A stretch of 64,000 nucleotides of DNA from Rhodospirillaceae bacterium (GCA_020638595.1 JACKIG010000014.1:1-64000); one strand, 5' to 3'; shown: positions 27,167 through 36,944, counted from the stretch's first letter. The notes: generated from the letters alone by a model not told the origin. Program-made: numbers and translations.

Positions 27167-28594
27167 CTATCGGCTCAACGACGGAGAGGTCCGGGTCAGG
27201 TCGCGATCCATCGTCTCCGATTCCGGCTGCGGCGGAACGCCCGCATCGCTCCGGGCGATGCCTGCCGCGCCGGGGTGGGGCGCCACGCCCAGCGCATTCA
27301 AGAGCTGCCCGGTGCTTGCGACGATCTGGTACTTGGAGAACAGCACCGCATATTCGCTCTCCGTCACCGCCACACGCGTGTTGAACAGCGCATTCTCGGC
27401 ATCCAGAAGGTCCAGCAGGGTCCGCTGGCCGATGCTGAACTGGTCGCGGTAGGAATTGCGCACCTGTTCCGACACTGCCGCCTGTTCGCGCAGCAACTGG
27501 AGCCGCCGCTGCGACTGTTCCAGCGCGTTGTAGGCGCGGCGGATCAGCTCCTCCACCTCGCGCTCGAAGCGCAGCAGCCGCTGGCGTGCCTCGTCGATGT
27601 GGCGGATCTGCTCTTCCCGGTTGGCCGTGTCGATCCCGCCCCGGTACAGGTTGTAGCGCAGCACCAGAAGCGCCTCGAGGTCGGCATCGGCCCCGCGCTC
27701 ACCATTCACGTCGACGCCGTAGCTGGCGCGGCCTTCGATATCCAGGGTCGGCCAGAAATTGGCGTTGGCAGCCCGGAAGTCCGCATAGGCGGTGTCGATG
27801 TCCGCGCGCGCCAGCGACAGGCTCGGGTTGGCGTTCAGGGCGGTTTCGACCGCCCGATCGATGCCGGCCGGAAGGGCGGAATCGATCGGCGGCGGCAGGC
27901 TGAACTGGCCGGCCGGCATACCGACGAGGCGCTGATAGGTGATCCGCGCTTCCTCATACGCCCGCTCGATTTCCACCAGCGTCGCTTCGGCGGCGCGCAG
28001 GCGCTCCTCCGCCTGCTGCACGTCGGCGACACTGCTGCGCCCGGCGCCGCTGCGGGCCCGGACGTCACCCAATGTCTGCTCGTGGACGCGGATATTGGCG
28101 AGCGCAAGCTCCCGCAGCTCGGCCTGCCGCAGGACGTCCAGATAGGCCTGCGCCACATTCAGGCCGATGAACTCCCCGCGTTCCAGCACGCGGGCGGCTG
28201 CCGCATCGACGCGGGAGGCCTGGCGTTCCACCTCGCTGTCCGCGGCGAAGCCGTCGAAGACCATCTGCTGGACAGTCACCGCGACCTCGCGCCGGACCAG
28301 CCAGGTATGATCGTCACGGTCGTCCGGCCCCGGGCCGTCGCGCCAGCCCGGCCCGACCGACCCTTCGAAGTCGACCTGCGGCAGATACAGCCCGCGGGCT
28401 TGCCGCAATTCGAAATCGATCGCCGAGCGATTGGCCACCGCTTCGAGAACTTCCGGATTGGTGGAAATCGCGTAAGCGACCGCTTCGCCCAACGTGATTG
28501 CAGATCCCTGCTGTGGCAGTGCAAGCAGCGCCAACGCCATTGCCGGGATTGCGCATAGGCTCTTTACGTGCCTTCGCATGGTCCGATACCGCAT
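27167..28594 (-). CDS. TolC-family outer membrane channel of type I secretion
   Basis: 475 residues with an export signal (Ala-Leu-rich core, cleavage near residue 32). Two TolC/OEP repeats of long coiled coils follow, rich in Gln, Glu, Arg and Ala, with the recurring motif of Asn-Pro then a hydrophobic residue (STNPEVLEA, NANPSLSLA). It would be the outer-membrane exit of the exporter encoded just downstream (LapE role). ATG at 28594 has an AGGAAG site 3-8 bp upstream; a second ATG lies 15 bp in. It is the first gene of the five-gene block tolC, ABC, hlyD, lapG-like, sensor, with a 193-bp gap before the ABC gene. Confidence 0.94.
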   Translation of the reverse strand: MRYRTMRRHVKSLCAIPAMALALLALPQQGSAITLGEAVAYAISTNPEVLEAVANRSAIDFELRQARGLYLPQVDFEGSVGPGWRDGPGPDDRDDHTWLVRREVAVTVQQMVFDGFAADSEVERQASRVDAAAARVLERGEFIGLNVAQAYLDVLRQAELRELALANIRVHEQTLGDVRARSGAGRSSVADVQQAEERLRAAEATLVEIERAYEEARITYQRLVGMPAGQFSLPPPIDSALPAGIDRAVETALNANPSLSLARADIDTAYADFRAANANFWPTLDIEGRASYGVDVNGERGADADLEALLVLRYNLYRGGIDTANREEQIRHIDEARQRLLRFEREVEELIRRAYNALEQSQRRLQLLREQAAVSEQVRNSYRDQFSIGQRTLLDLLDAENALFNTRVAVTESEYAVLFSKYQIVASTGQLLNALGVAPHPGAAGIARSDAGVPPQPESETMDRDLTRTSPSLSR

Positions 28595-28916
28595 GTACTT
28601 CCTGGCCCCCAGTTATGGCATTGCGAAGAGCCGACTCGGCTCCTGACTTGTCCCCGCCTTACCGCCTTGTGCGGCGGCTCTTTGAAGCCAATTGTTATCT
28701 TGTGAATCATCAAGATCCACCGGGGCAAGGTCAAGGGGAAACGACGGCGACGTTCCACCCCATACTCCAGTCTATGGGAATATGCCCTGCTGTCCGATGG
28801 GCCCTGGCTGTCCGCGGACTTCGGTCGGTTCTTACCGGAAAAGTCCAATTCCAGCAAGAAGATACCAAGCGATATCAGATAAATTCGACACAAAGGCTTG
28901 GTAAGAGTCTGACAAT
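28595..28916. other. Intergenic region upstream of the secretion operon
   Basis: 322 bp between the tolC start and the end of the gamma-glutamyltransferase gene, with lower GC than the neighbours. On the minus strand TTGACC followed 18 bp later by ATGATT is a weak promoter candidate for tolC (near 28706-28735). No gene, RNA or clear repeat is seen here. Confidence 0.4.
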
Positions 28917-30530
28917 TCAGCATCCTCCATGGATGGATTCGGTCGTTTGCGCGTCGCGGCCCGCCGTTTGCCGTGCCACTCCGCCGCGGCGGTGGTCGCC
29001 GGCGCCCGCCACGGTGGCGTCCGGGCGGCGCTGGACGGCATGGACACCGCCGAAGAAGAAGCTGTCCTCGGGCCAAACGGTATACCGTTGCGACCAATTC
29101 GCCGCAGCCGATACCGAGGCTTCGCCATAGCCCGTTTCGATGTCGAGCGTGCCTGCCTCCAGGTGCAGGCGGGGGGCGGCCACCGCAACGTCGGGCGGCA
29201 TGGCGAAGTCGAGCATGTTGACCAGGACCTGCAGGATGGCCGAGCGGATCCGGTTGGAGCCGCCGCTGCCCAGCGCCGTCACCGTCCCGTCGCCGGCCTG
29301 GACGATCGTCGGCGCCATCATCGACGACAGGCGCCGGTCGGGCTGCCAGCGATGGAAGCCGCGGGGGTTCAGGTCCTGTTCACCCAGCATGTTGTTCAGC
29401 ATGCAGCCGGCATCGGCGATGATCGCGCCGCAGCCTTCGCCGTTGCTCAACGTCACGCTGGCCGCGTTGCCGTCGCCGTCGAGCACGCTGATATGCGTGG
29501 TGCCGCGGCTGGCGACGTGCTGCGGCTGAAGCGATGCGAGGTAGCGCGACAGCACGGCCCGGTCGGCCAGATAGCCGGCGCCGGCGTGGGCGTCTTCCGC
29601 CAGGTCGCTGTCCTCGCGCGCCGTTTCCGTGACCGCCAGGATGCGCGCGATCGCGTCCAGGTGGACCTGGTCGCCGTGGCGGGTGGCGGCAAAGTCGAAA
29701 TGGTCGGCAAGCGCCAGCGAGAACACGATCAACGGGCCACCGGCCGCGGGCGGCGGATTGGTCATGATGGTGGCGCCGCGGTAGCTGCACGTCATCGGAT
29801 CGCGCCGATGGACGCAATAGCCGCGAAGGTCGTCGGCCGTCAGATAGCCGCCCTGTGCCGCGCAGGCGTCGACGATCGCGGCGGCGATCGCCCCCTCGTA
29901 GAAAAGGCGTGGCCCCTCGGCGGCCAGTGCTTCCAGCGCCCTGGCCAGGTCGGGCCAGCAGAACCGTTGCCCCAGGCCGATCAGGCCGCCATCGCCGCCG
30001 GCGAACACGGCCTGTGCGGCGGGGGTCGCGCGCAGGATCGGTTCCACGACCTCCATGATGCGGGCCTGCATGGGCGCGATGGCAACGCCACCGTCGGCGA
30101 GGGCGATGGCGGGGGCCAGCAGGCGGGCGGGACCCAGCCGGCAGAGATCGCGCTGGACCGCGAACAGGCCGGCGACCACGCCCGGAACGGCGGCCGCCCC
30201 CAGGCCGATATGGAACTCCTGCGTGGCGGTGCCGAAATCGGCGAGGATCGGGCGGAAATCGACATCCTCGGCCGGACGGGGCGCCTTCGGGGTCTGTACG
30301 AAAAAGTCATAGAGCCTGGGCGGGCCGTCCGTGGGATCGGCCAGCAGGAAGCCCCCACCGCCCAGGCTTGCCAGCACCGGTTCCGCCACGCAGGCCGCCG
30401 CCATCGCGGCCAGGGCGGCATCGAAGGCATTGCCGCCGTCCTCAAGGATCTCGACGGCTGCTGCGGCCGTCGCCGGATCGCCGGCAGCGACGATGCCCGG
30501 ACCATGCGCCCGCCGGGCGACACTCGCCAT
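28917..30530 (-). CDS. Gamma-glutamyltransferase family protein
   Basis: 537-residue Ntn-hydrolase-type GGT homologue. These enzymes transfer or hydrolyse gamma-glutamyl groups, for example of glutathione. After self-cleavage a Thr becomes the nucleophile: here the start of the TTHISVLDGDGNA segment near residue 342. The family NGEGCG-like and GSGGSNRIRSA blocks follow. No signal peptide is seen from the ATG at 30530, so it is probably cytoplasmic, unlike periplasmic GGT of enteric bacteria. The frame is open further upstream but without similarity. The last 35 residues are Arg- and Gly-rich and look unlike the family. Confidence 0.88.
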   Translation of the reverse strand: MASVARRAHGPGIVAAGDPATAAAAVEILEDGGNAFDAALAAMAAACVAEPVLASLGGGGFLLADPTDGPPRLYDFFVQTPKAPRPAEDVDFRPILADFGTATQEFHIGLGAAAVPGVVAGLFAVQRDLCRLGPARLLAPAIALADGGVAIAPMQARIMEVVEPILRATPAAQAVFAGGDGGLIGLGQRFCWPDLARALEALAAEGPRLFYEGAIAAAIVDACAAQGGYLTADDLRGYCVHRRDPMTCSYRGATIMTNPPPAAGGPLIVFSLALADHFDFAATRHGDQVHLDAIARILAVTETAREDSDLAEDAHAGAGYLADRAVLSRYLASLQPQHVASRGTTHISVLDGDGNAASVTLSNGEGCGAIIADAGCMLNNMLGEQDLNPRGFHRWQPDRRLSSMMAPTIVQAGDGTVTALGSGGSNRIRSAILQVLVNMLDFAMPPDVAVAAPRLHLEAGTLDIETGYGEASVSAAANWSQRYTVWPEDSFFFGGVHAVQRRPDATVAGAGDHRRGGVARQTAGRDAQTTESIHGGC

Positions 30531-31388
30531 AGGTCCTGAATCCCGGCGGTCAGGCGCGGGCGGGCAGGGCAGGCGCCGGCGCCAAGGTTCTGCGCCCCGG
30601 GATGCCGACGCCAGCGTGCCGTTGGCCACGCCGCACCGGCGCCGGGACGGATATCGACATGACCATGACTGCTGACCCCAGGACCGCTGCGAGCTACCGG
30701 GCCGCACTATTTCATACCGTGCAAGCCCATGCCAACGCCCTGCCGCGGCATCGGGGCCGATACGGTCGGGCGAGACCGGATCAAGGCCGCGTGGGTCGCG
30801 CTGCAATGGGGTCAGACCAGGATATCCAGCTGCTGGCCGCGCTGCCTGCGCCGCCGTGTGCTGGTGCTCCGCTCGCTCTTTTCCGATGCGTCGACGGCCT
30901 GTTGGGTCTGCGTCTTCACGGGCTGCTGCTGCCGCGGCATTTTCGACACGGGCACCGGCGCAACCAGCGTCATGACCGGCTGTGGTTGGACTATGGGCGC
31001 AGCGGGAATCATAGCAGGAAAGATAGCGGCGCCGGGGCGGGATTGCAAGAAGAACTGGTCGAATCGGAATTAATATTAACGATTGGCGCAAGAATACTGC
31101 GTGAATGCGGCCTGGAGGCCGCGGCATTTTAAGATTTCCTTAAGTATTATTAATTAGTTCTTAACGTGGACTCGGCGTCCGACCCCCGCCGGCATGGCCG
31201 TCCGCACGGTGCGCCGGGGTCGTCGGGGGCCGGCTGCCGGGACTTGCAAACCGCGACGACACAGGTCCACATTGGTGCCCCGGTGCGCGGGGCTTGGGCG
31301 GCGCTGGATGCGGCAGTGGCCTTGGTGTCACTCGTCAGCCCTGGGAACTGCACCCACTCTGAAATCGCACGGGGGGAGGCTCTCCACA
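30531..31388. other. Long region without a secure gene
   Basis: 858 bp between the GGT gene and the ABC binding-protein gene. One weak minus-strand ORF (30812-31048, listed separately) is the only candidate. 31060-31165 is strikingly AT-rich for this genome and holds a perfect dyad, GCGGCCT-GG-AGGCCGC, at 31107-31122. The region probably carries the promoter and control sites of the importer that starts at 31389. Confidence 0.5.
30812..31048 (-). CDS. Possible small Pro/Gln-rich protein
   Basis: A 78-codon frame starting at TTG 31048 (an internal ATG at 31009 would give a shorter product). The product has a Pro-, Val- and Gln-rich middle, a Ser/Arg cluster and a hydrophobic C-terminus (GQQLDILV). 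The composition looks more like a real protein than the overlapping frames do, but there is no ribosome site at either start and no recognised family. It may be noise. Confidence 0.25.
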   Translation of the reverse strand: MQSRPGAAIFPAMIPAAPIVQPQPVMTLVAPVPVSKMPRQQQPVKTQTQQAVDASEKSERSTSTRRRRQRGQQLDILV

Positions 31389-32978
31389 ATGAAACGACTG
31401 ACTCTCGGCTTGCTCATGTCGGCGGCGATGGGCGTCGGCACGGCGCAGGCCACGACGCTCGTCTATTGTTCCGAAGCCAGTCCTGAGGGCTTCAACCCGT
31501 CGTTATATACGGGGGGGTCGACCTTCGATGCATCGTCCAGGCCCATCTTCAACCGGCTGGTCGAGTTCGAGTACGGGACGACCAATATCATCCCCGGTCT
31601 GGCGACCAGCTGGGACGTCTCGGATGACGGGCTGGAATACACCTTCCACCTGCGCGAGGGCGTCCAGTTCCAGAGCACCGACACCTTCACCCCGACGCGC
31701 GACTTCAACGCCGACGACGTGATCTACAGCTTCGAGCGGCAATGGCTGGCCGACAATCCGTACCATGACCTGTCGGGCGGGTCTTACGAATACTTCGAAG
31801 GCATGGGGATGCCCGACCTGCTCTCCTCCATCGAAAAGGTCGACGACTATACGGTCCGCTTCGTCCTCAACCAGCCCGAGGCGCCGTTCCTGGCCAATCT
31901 GGGCATGGACTTCGCCTCCATCATGTCGCTGGAGCATGCCGAGGCGATGACCGCCGCCGGCACCCCGGACGAAATCGACCTTCGGCCCGTCGGCACCGGT
32001 CCGTTCCAGCTGGTGGACTATCAGCTCGACGCCACCATCCGCTATCGCGCGTTCGAGGACTATTGGCGCGGTCCGGCGGCGATCGACCAGCTGATCTTCG
32101 CCATCACGCCCGACGCGTCGGTGCGCTATGCCAAGCTGGTCGCGGGCGAATGCCATGTCATGCCCTATCCGAACCCGGCCGACATCGCCGAGATGCAGGC
32201 CAACCCCGACCTCGTGGTGATGGAGCAGGAGGGCCTGAACGTCGGCTATCTCGCCTTCAACACCGAGCGGGAGCCGTTCACGGATGTGCGCGTGCGCCAG
32301 GCGCTGAACATGGCGGTCAACAAGCAGGCGATCATCGACGCCATCTTCCAGGGCGCCGGGCGCGCCGCGATCAACCCCATCCCGCCGACCATCTGGTCGT
32401 ACAACGACGCGGTCGAGGACTATCCCTACGATCCCGAGGCGGCGCGCGCGCTGTTGGCCGAGGCGGGCTATCCCGACGGCTTCGCCACCAATATCTGGGC
32501 GATGCCGGTGCAGCGGCCGTACAACCCGAACGCCCGCCGCATGGCCGAGATCATCCAGGCCGACTGGGCGGCGATCGGCGTCGAGGCCGAGATCGTCACC
32601 TATGAGTGGGGCGAGTACCTGAGCCGCTCGAAGAACGGCGAACACGACACGGTGCTGCTGGGCTGGACCGGCGACAACGGCGACCCGGACAACTTCCTCT
32701 ACGTCCTGTTGGGATGCGACGCTACCGATGACGGCACCAACCGGGCGCGCTGGTGCTATGAGCCGTTCAACGACCTGCTGGTCCAGGCCAAGCGGACCGT
32801 GGACCTGGCGGAGCGCACACGCCTGTACGAGGAAGCCCAGGTGGTGTTCAAGGAGCAGGCGCCCTGGATCACCATCGCCCATTCGGTGGTCTACATGCCC
32901 ATGCGCCAGGAGGTGCAGGGCTACCGCATCGATCCGTTCGGTGGGCACATGTTCTACGAAGTCTCGCTCGCCGAATAG
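31389..32978 (+). CDS. Peptide/opine ABC importer binding protein (family 5)
   Basis: Periplasmic binding protein of the DppA/OppA class, 529 residues. It has a signal peptide (MKRLTLGLL start, cleavage near residue 21), then the family hallmark of a mature start with LVYCSEASPEGFNPSLYTGG and the conserved LATSWDVSDDGLEYTFHLREGVQF block. DppA-type Cys residues are present. ATG at 31389 follows GGGGGAGG at 31371-31378. It is the first gene of a complete importer (binding protein, two permeases, two ATPases). Dipeptides are likely, but opines or other small amino compounds are possible. Confidence 0.95.
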   Translation: MKRLTLGLLMSAAMGVGTAQATTLVYCSEASPEGFNPSLYTGGSTFDASSRPIFNRLVEFEYGTTNIIPGLATSWDVSDDGLEYTFHLREGVQFQSTDTFTPTRDFNADDVIYSFERQWLADNPYHDLSGGSYEYFEGMGMPDLLSSIEKVDDYTVRFVLNQPEAPFLANLGMDFASIMSLEHAEAMTAAGTPDEIDLRPVGTGPFQLVDYQLDATIRYRAFEDYWRGPAAIDQLIFAITPDASVRYAKLVAGECHVMPYPNPADIAEMQANPDLVVMEQEGLNVGYLAFNTEREPFTDVRVRQALNMAVNKQAIIDAIFQGAGRAAINPIPPTIWSYNDAVEDYPYDPEAARALLAEAGYPDGFATNIWAMPVQRPYNPNARRMAEIIQADWAAIGVEAEIVTYEWGEYLSRSKNGEHDTVLLGWTGDNGDPDNFLYVLLGCDATDDGTNRARWCYEPFNDLLVQAKRTVDLAERTRLYEEAQVVFKEQAPWITIAHSVVYMPMRQEVQGYRIDPFGGHMFYEVSLAE

Positions 32979-33039
32979 GCGTGCGGTGTCTGCGGGCGGT
33001 CGTCACCGGGGTGGCGGCCGCCCGTACGCGTAACGGTTC

Positions 33040-34050
33040 ATGCTCCGCTTCCTGTTCACCCGTCTCAGCCTGATCATCCCGACCTTCATCGGGGTGACGA
33101 TGCTGACGTTCGCCCTGATCCGGCTGGTGCCAGGCGACCCCATCGAGATCCTGGTGGGCGAGCGCGGCATCGATCCGGCGCGACACGAGATGCTGCGCGC
33201 GCAGCTGGGCCTCGACCGGCCGATCCTGGAACAGTACTGGATCTACATCTCCGACGTGCTGACGGGCGATCTCGGCAACTCCATCGTCACCCGCAAGCCG
33301 GTGCTGGAGGAATTCCTGACGCTGTTCCCGGCGACGATCGAGCTGGCCTTCTGCGCCATGGTCTTCGCCATCGTCATCGGCCTGCCGGCGGGCATCTTCG
33401 CCGCCGTGAAACGGGGATCGACCTACGATCACGCCATCATGGGCGCATCGCTGACCGGCTATTCCATGCCGATCTTCTGGTGGGCGATCCTGTTGATCCT
33501 GCTGTTTTCCGTCACCCTGGGCTGGACGCCGGTGTCGGGGCGGATCGCCGTCATCTATTGGATCGAGCCGGTGACGGGCTTCATGCTGGTCGACACCTTG
33601 CTGTCGGACGAGAGCGGGGCGTTCCGATCCGCGCTCTCGCATCTGATCCTGCCCGCCATCGTCCTGGGGACGATCCCCCTGGCGGTGATCGCCCGCATGA
33701 CCCGGTCGGCCATGCTGGAGGTCCTGAACGAGGACTATATCCGGACCGCCCGCGCCAAGGGCCTGTCGCCGCTGCGGGTCGTCGGCATCCACGGCCTGCG
33801 CAACGCGCTGATTCCGGTGATCACGGTGATCGGGCTGCAGGTGGGCGTGCTGCTGACCGGCGCCATCCTGACGGAGACGATCTTCTCCTGGCCGGGGGTC
33901 GGCAAATGGATCCTGGAGAGCATCCGCCGGCGCGACTATCCGACGCTGCAAGGCGGCATCCTGCTGATCGCGACGACCGTTATCCTGGTCAACCTGACCG
34001 TGGACCTGCTCTACGGCGTCATCAACCCGCGCATCCGCCACAGGAGGTGA
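33040..34050 (+). CDS. Peptide/opine ABC importer permease, DppB class
   Basis: 336-residue inner-membrane permease with six helices. The N-terminal TRLSLIIPTFIGVTMLTF segment, the LVPGDP motif near residue 31 and the cytoplasmic EAA-like loop (RTARAKGLSPLRVVGIHGLRNALIPV) are typical of DppB. It lies 61 bp after the binding-protein gene and 4 bp before the DppC-type gene. Confidence 0.96.
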   Translation: MLRFLFTRLSLIIPTFIGVTMLTFALIRLVPGDPIEILVGERGIDPARHEMLRAQLGLDRPILEQYWIYISDVLTGDLGNSIVTRKPVLEEFLTLFPATIELAFCAMVFAIVIGLPAGIFAAVKRGSTYDHAIMGASLTGYSMPIFWWAILLILLFSVTLGWTPVSGRIAVIYWIEPVTGFMLVDTLLSDESGAFRSALSHLILPAIVLGTIPLAVIARMTRSAMLEVLNEDYIRTARAKGLSPLRVVGIHGLRNALIPVITVIGLQVGVLLTGAILTETIFSWPGVGKWILESIRRRDYPTLQGGILLIATTVILVNLTVDLLYGVINPRIRHRR

Positions 34051-34054
34051 CGCG

Positions 34055-34966
34055 ATGACCGCGGAGATCGAAGCCATCGCCGGCGAGCCCGCCGCCGTCG
34101 CCGCCCCGCCGGGGCCGTTCGCCGAGTTCTGGAGCTATTTCAGCCGCAGCCGCGGCGCGCTGCTCGGCCTTGTCGTCATCGTCGTGATCTGTCTGTTGGC
34201 GATCTTCGCCGACCTGGTGGCCCCGCACGACCCCATTCACCAGTACCGCGACGCGCTGCTGGCGCCGCCGTTGACCGAGCATCCGGACCACGGCAGCTTC
34301 CTGCTCGGCACCGACGATCTCGGCCGCGACATCCTCTCGCGCCTGATCCACGGGGCGCGGCTGTCGATGATGGTGGGGGTCATCGTCGTCACGCTGGCGC
34401 TGGCCGCCGGCATCTTCCTGGGCCTGGTCGCCGGGTTCTTCCCCGGTGTGCTGGGCATCCTGATCATGCGGGCGATGGACATCATGCTGGCGCTGCCGGC
34501 GATCCTGCTGGCCATCGTCATCGTCGCCATCCTGGGACCCAGCCTGACCAACGCCATCCTGGCCGTCGCCATCGTCGCCCTGCCGCATTATGTGCGCCTG
34601 ACGCGCGCCGCGGCGATGAACGAGCGGTCCAAGGACTATGTCATCGCCTCGCGGGTCAGCGGTGCCGGCCTGATGCGGCTGATGGTCATCACGGTGCTGC
34701 CCAACTGCCTGCCGCCGCTGATCGTGCAGGCGACGCTGGGCTTTTCCACCGCCGTGCTGGATGCCGCGGCGCTGGGCTTTCTCGGCCTCGGTGCCCAGCC
34801 GCCGACGCCGGAATGGGGCACCATGCTGTCCAGCGCCCTGCAATACATCCAGCGGGCCTGGTGGGTCGTGACCTTCCCGGGCCTGGCGATCCTGATCACC
34901 GTTCTGGCCTTCAACCTGTTGGGCGACGGCCTGCGCGACGCCCTCGATCCGAAGCTGAAACGCTGA
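34055..34966 (+). CDS. Peptide/opine ABC importer permease, DppC class
   Basis: 303-residue permease. It has the N-terminal cytoplasmic stretch, first helix, LAPHDP-like periplasmic segment (VAPHDPIHQY), the LGTDDLGRDILSRLIHGARLS motif that is near-invariant in DppC proteins, and the EAA loop. It partners the DppB-type permease. The stop overlaps the ATG of the next ATPase gene (TGATG). Confidence 0.96.
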   Translation: MTAEIEAIAGEPAAVAAPPGPFAEFWSYFSRSRGALLGLVVIVVICLLAIFADLVAPHDPIHQYRDALLAPPLTEHPDHGSFLLGTDDLGRDILSRLIHGARLSMMVGVIVVTLALAAGIFLGLVAGFFPGVLGILIMRAMDIMLALPAILLAIVIVAILGPSLTNAILAVAIVALPHYVRLTRAAAMNERSKDYVIASRVSGAGLMRLMVITVLPNCLPPLIVQATLGFSTAVLDAAALGFLGLGAQPPTPEWGTMLSSALQYIQRAWWVVTFPGLAILITVLAFNLLGDGLRDALDPKLKR

Positions 34967-35973
34967 TGCCGCTTCTGGAGATCCGCAACCTCAGCGTTAC
35001 CTTCCCGACGGCGCGCGGCGTCTTCCGCGCGGTCGACGGGGTGGAGATGACGATCGAGCGCGGCGACCTGCTGGGCATCGTCGGCGAGAGCGGATCGGGC
35101 AAGAGCCTGACCCTGCTGGCCGTCATGGGCCTGATCCCGTTCCCGGGGGAGGTGACGGCCGATGTCTTGAGCTTCTCGGGCATCGACCTGTTGGGCCTCG
35201 GCCGGCGCCGTCGGCGCAAGCTGATCGGCAAGGACATGGCGATGATCTTCCAGGAGCCGATGACCAGCCTGAACCCGTGCTTCACGGTCGGCTTCCAGAT
35301 CACCGAGGCCCTGAAGGTGCACATGGGCGGCACGCGTGCCGGCCGGCACCGCCGTGCGGTCGAATTGCTGGACCTGGTCGGCATCCCTGCGCCGGAAAGC
35401 CGGCTGTCGGCCTTTCCCCACCAGCTGTCGGGCGGCATGAGCCAGCGGGTGATGATCGCCATGGCGATCGCCTGCAATCCGCGCCTGCTGCTGGCTGACG
35501 AGCCGAGCACGGCCCTCGACGTCACCATCCAGGCGCAGATCCTCGACCTGCTGGTGCGCCTGCAGCAGGAAACGGGGATGGCCTTGGCGCTGGTCACGCA
35601 CGACATGGGCGTCGTGGCGGAAACGGCCCGGCGTGTCGCGGTGATGTATGCCGGCCAGGTGGTGGAGCAGCGCGACGTCGAGGGCCTGTTCGACAGCCCC
35701 AGCCATCCCTACACCGCCGCCCTTCTGGACGCGCTGCCGGAGCGCAGTACCGGCCGCGATCGCCTGCCGACCATCGCGGGCGTCGTACCGGGCGCGTTCG
35801 ACCGGCCGTCGGGCTGCCTGTTCAACCCGCGCTGCCGCTTCGCCGACCGGCGCTGCCGGGCGGACGAGCCGCGGCTGTCCCCCTACGGCAACGGCCGCAC
35901 GCGCTGCCACTATCCGCTGGACGTGGACGGCCTGCCCACAGGCGCGCGCGCGGCGGAGGCACGGCCGGCATGA
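34966..35973 (+). CDS. Peptide/opine ABC importer ATPase, DppD class
   Basis: 335-residue ATPase. Walker A (GESGSGKS) is near residue 41, the Q-loop in FQEPMTSLNP, the signature LSGGMSQR and Walker B in LLADEPSTALD. The C-terminal oligopeptide-binding-type extension has four Cys residues (CLFNPRCRFADRRC...C) that in DppD-type ATPases can hold an iron-sulfur cluster. ATG at 34966 overlaps the previous stop. Confidence 0.96.
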   Translation: MPLLEIRNLSVTFPTARGVFRAVDGVEMTIERGDLLGIVGESGSGKSLTLLAVMGLIPFPGEVTADVLSFSGIDLLGLGRRRRRKLIGKDMAMIFQEPMTSLNPCFTVGFQITEALKVHMGGTRAGRHRRAVELLDLVGIPAPESRLSAFPHQLSGGMSQRVMIAMAIACNPRLLLADEPSTALDVTIQAQILDLLVRLQQETGMALALVTHDMGVVAETARRVAVMYAGQVVEQRDVEGLFDSPSHPYTAALLDALPERSTGRDRLPTIAGVVPGAFDRPSGCLFNPRCRFADRRCRADEPRLSPYGNGRTRCHYPLDVDGLPTGARAAEARPA

Positions 35974-36938
35974 CCGATGTCCTGGCGGCGAGGGACCTCG
36001 CGCGGCACTACACCGTCGGCGGCGGCCTGTTCGGCAAGGCGGCCGTCCTGAAGGCGCTGGACGGTGTGTCCTTCACCTTGGCCGCCCGGCGGACGCTGGC
36101 GGTGGTGGGCGAAAGCGGCTCCGGCAAGTCGACGCTGGCGCGCCTGGTCACGCTGATCGAGCCGCCGACCGAAGGCGGCCTGTTCATCAACGGCACCGAC
36201 GCCATCGACCCGTCGCGGCGGACGCAGAAGGCGCTGCGCCGCACCGTGCAGATGGTGTTCCAGGACCCCTATGGCTCCCTCAATCCGCGCAAGAAGGTGG
36301 GCGCGATCCTGGAAGAGCCGGTGGTCATCAACACCGACCTGCCCAGGGCCGAGCGGCAGGACAAGGCCCTGGCCATGATGGCCAAGGTCGGCCTGCGGCG
36401 GGAGTTCTACGACCGCTATCCGCACATGTTCTCCGGCGGCCAGCGCCAGCGCATCGCGCTTGCCCGCGCCCTGATGCTGAATCCGGACATCCTGGTGGCC
36501 GACGAGCCGGTCTCGGCGCTGGACGTGTCGGTCCAGGCCCAGGTCCTCAACATGATGATGGACCTGCAGGAGGAATTCAGCCTGGCCTATGTCTTCATCA
36601 GCCACGACCTCTCCGTCGTGCGCCACATCGCCAACGAGGTGCTGGTTCTCTATCTGGGCCGTCCGGTGGAACAGGGGCCGAAACAGCGGCTGTTCGACAA
36701 CCCCCTTCACCCCTATACGCGCGGCCTGCTGGCCAGCACGCCGTCCGTCAACCCCAAGCAGCACAGCCAGCGCAGCCTGATCAAGGGCGAGATGCCGTCG
36801 CCCCTGAAGCCGCCCTCGGGCTGCGCCTTCCACAGCCGCTGCCCGCACGCCACCGACCTCTGCTCACGCGACCGCCCGAAGCTGCGCCCGCTCGACGGCC
36901 GCACCGTTGCCTGCCACCACGCCGAACGGATCGGGTAG
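35970..36938 (+). CDS. Peptide/opine ABC importer ATPase, DppF class
   Basis: 322-residue ATPase partner of the DppD-type subunit. Walker A is GESGSGKST near residue 47, then FQDPYGSLNPRKK, signature FSGGQRQR and Walker B ILVADEPVSALD. The C-terminal PPSGCAFHSRCPHATDLC motif again provides Cys ligands. It overlaps the DppD-type gene by 4 bp and ends the five-gene operon. The next gene lies on the other strand. Confidence 0.96.
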   Translation: MTDVLAARDLARHYTVGGGLFGKAAVLKALDGVSFTLAARRTLAVVGESGSGKSTLARLVTLIEPPTEGGLFINGTDAIDPSRRTQKALRRTVQMVFQDPYGSLNPRKKVGAILEEPVVINTDLPRAERQDKALAMMAKVGLRREFYDRYPHMFSGGQRQRIALARALMLNPDILVADEPVSALDVSVQAQVLNMMMDLQEEFSLAYVFISHDLSVVRHIANEVLVLYLGRPVEQGPKQRLFDNPLHPYTRGLLASTPSVNPKQHSQRSLIKGEMPSPLKPPSGCAFHSRCPHATDLCSRDRPKLRPLDGRTVACHHAERIG

Positions 36939-36944
36939 GCCCGG

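Noticed and set aside
30729..31073. A 114-codon plus-strand frame in the gene-poor region
   Set aside because: Cys/Trp-rich composition without a ribosome site; the minus-strand alternative at 30812-31048 is more protein-like but still weak.
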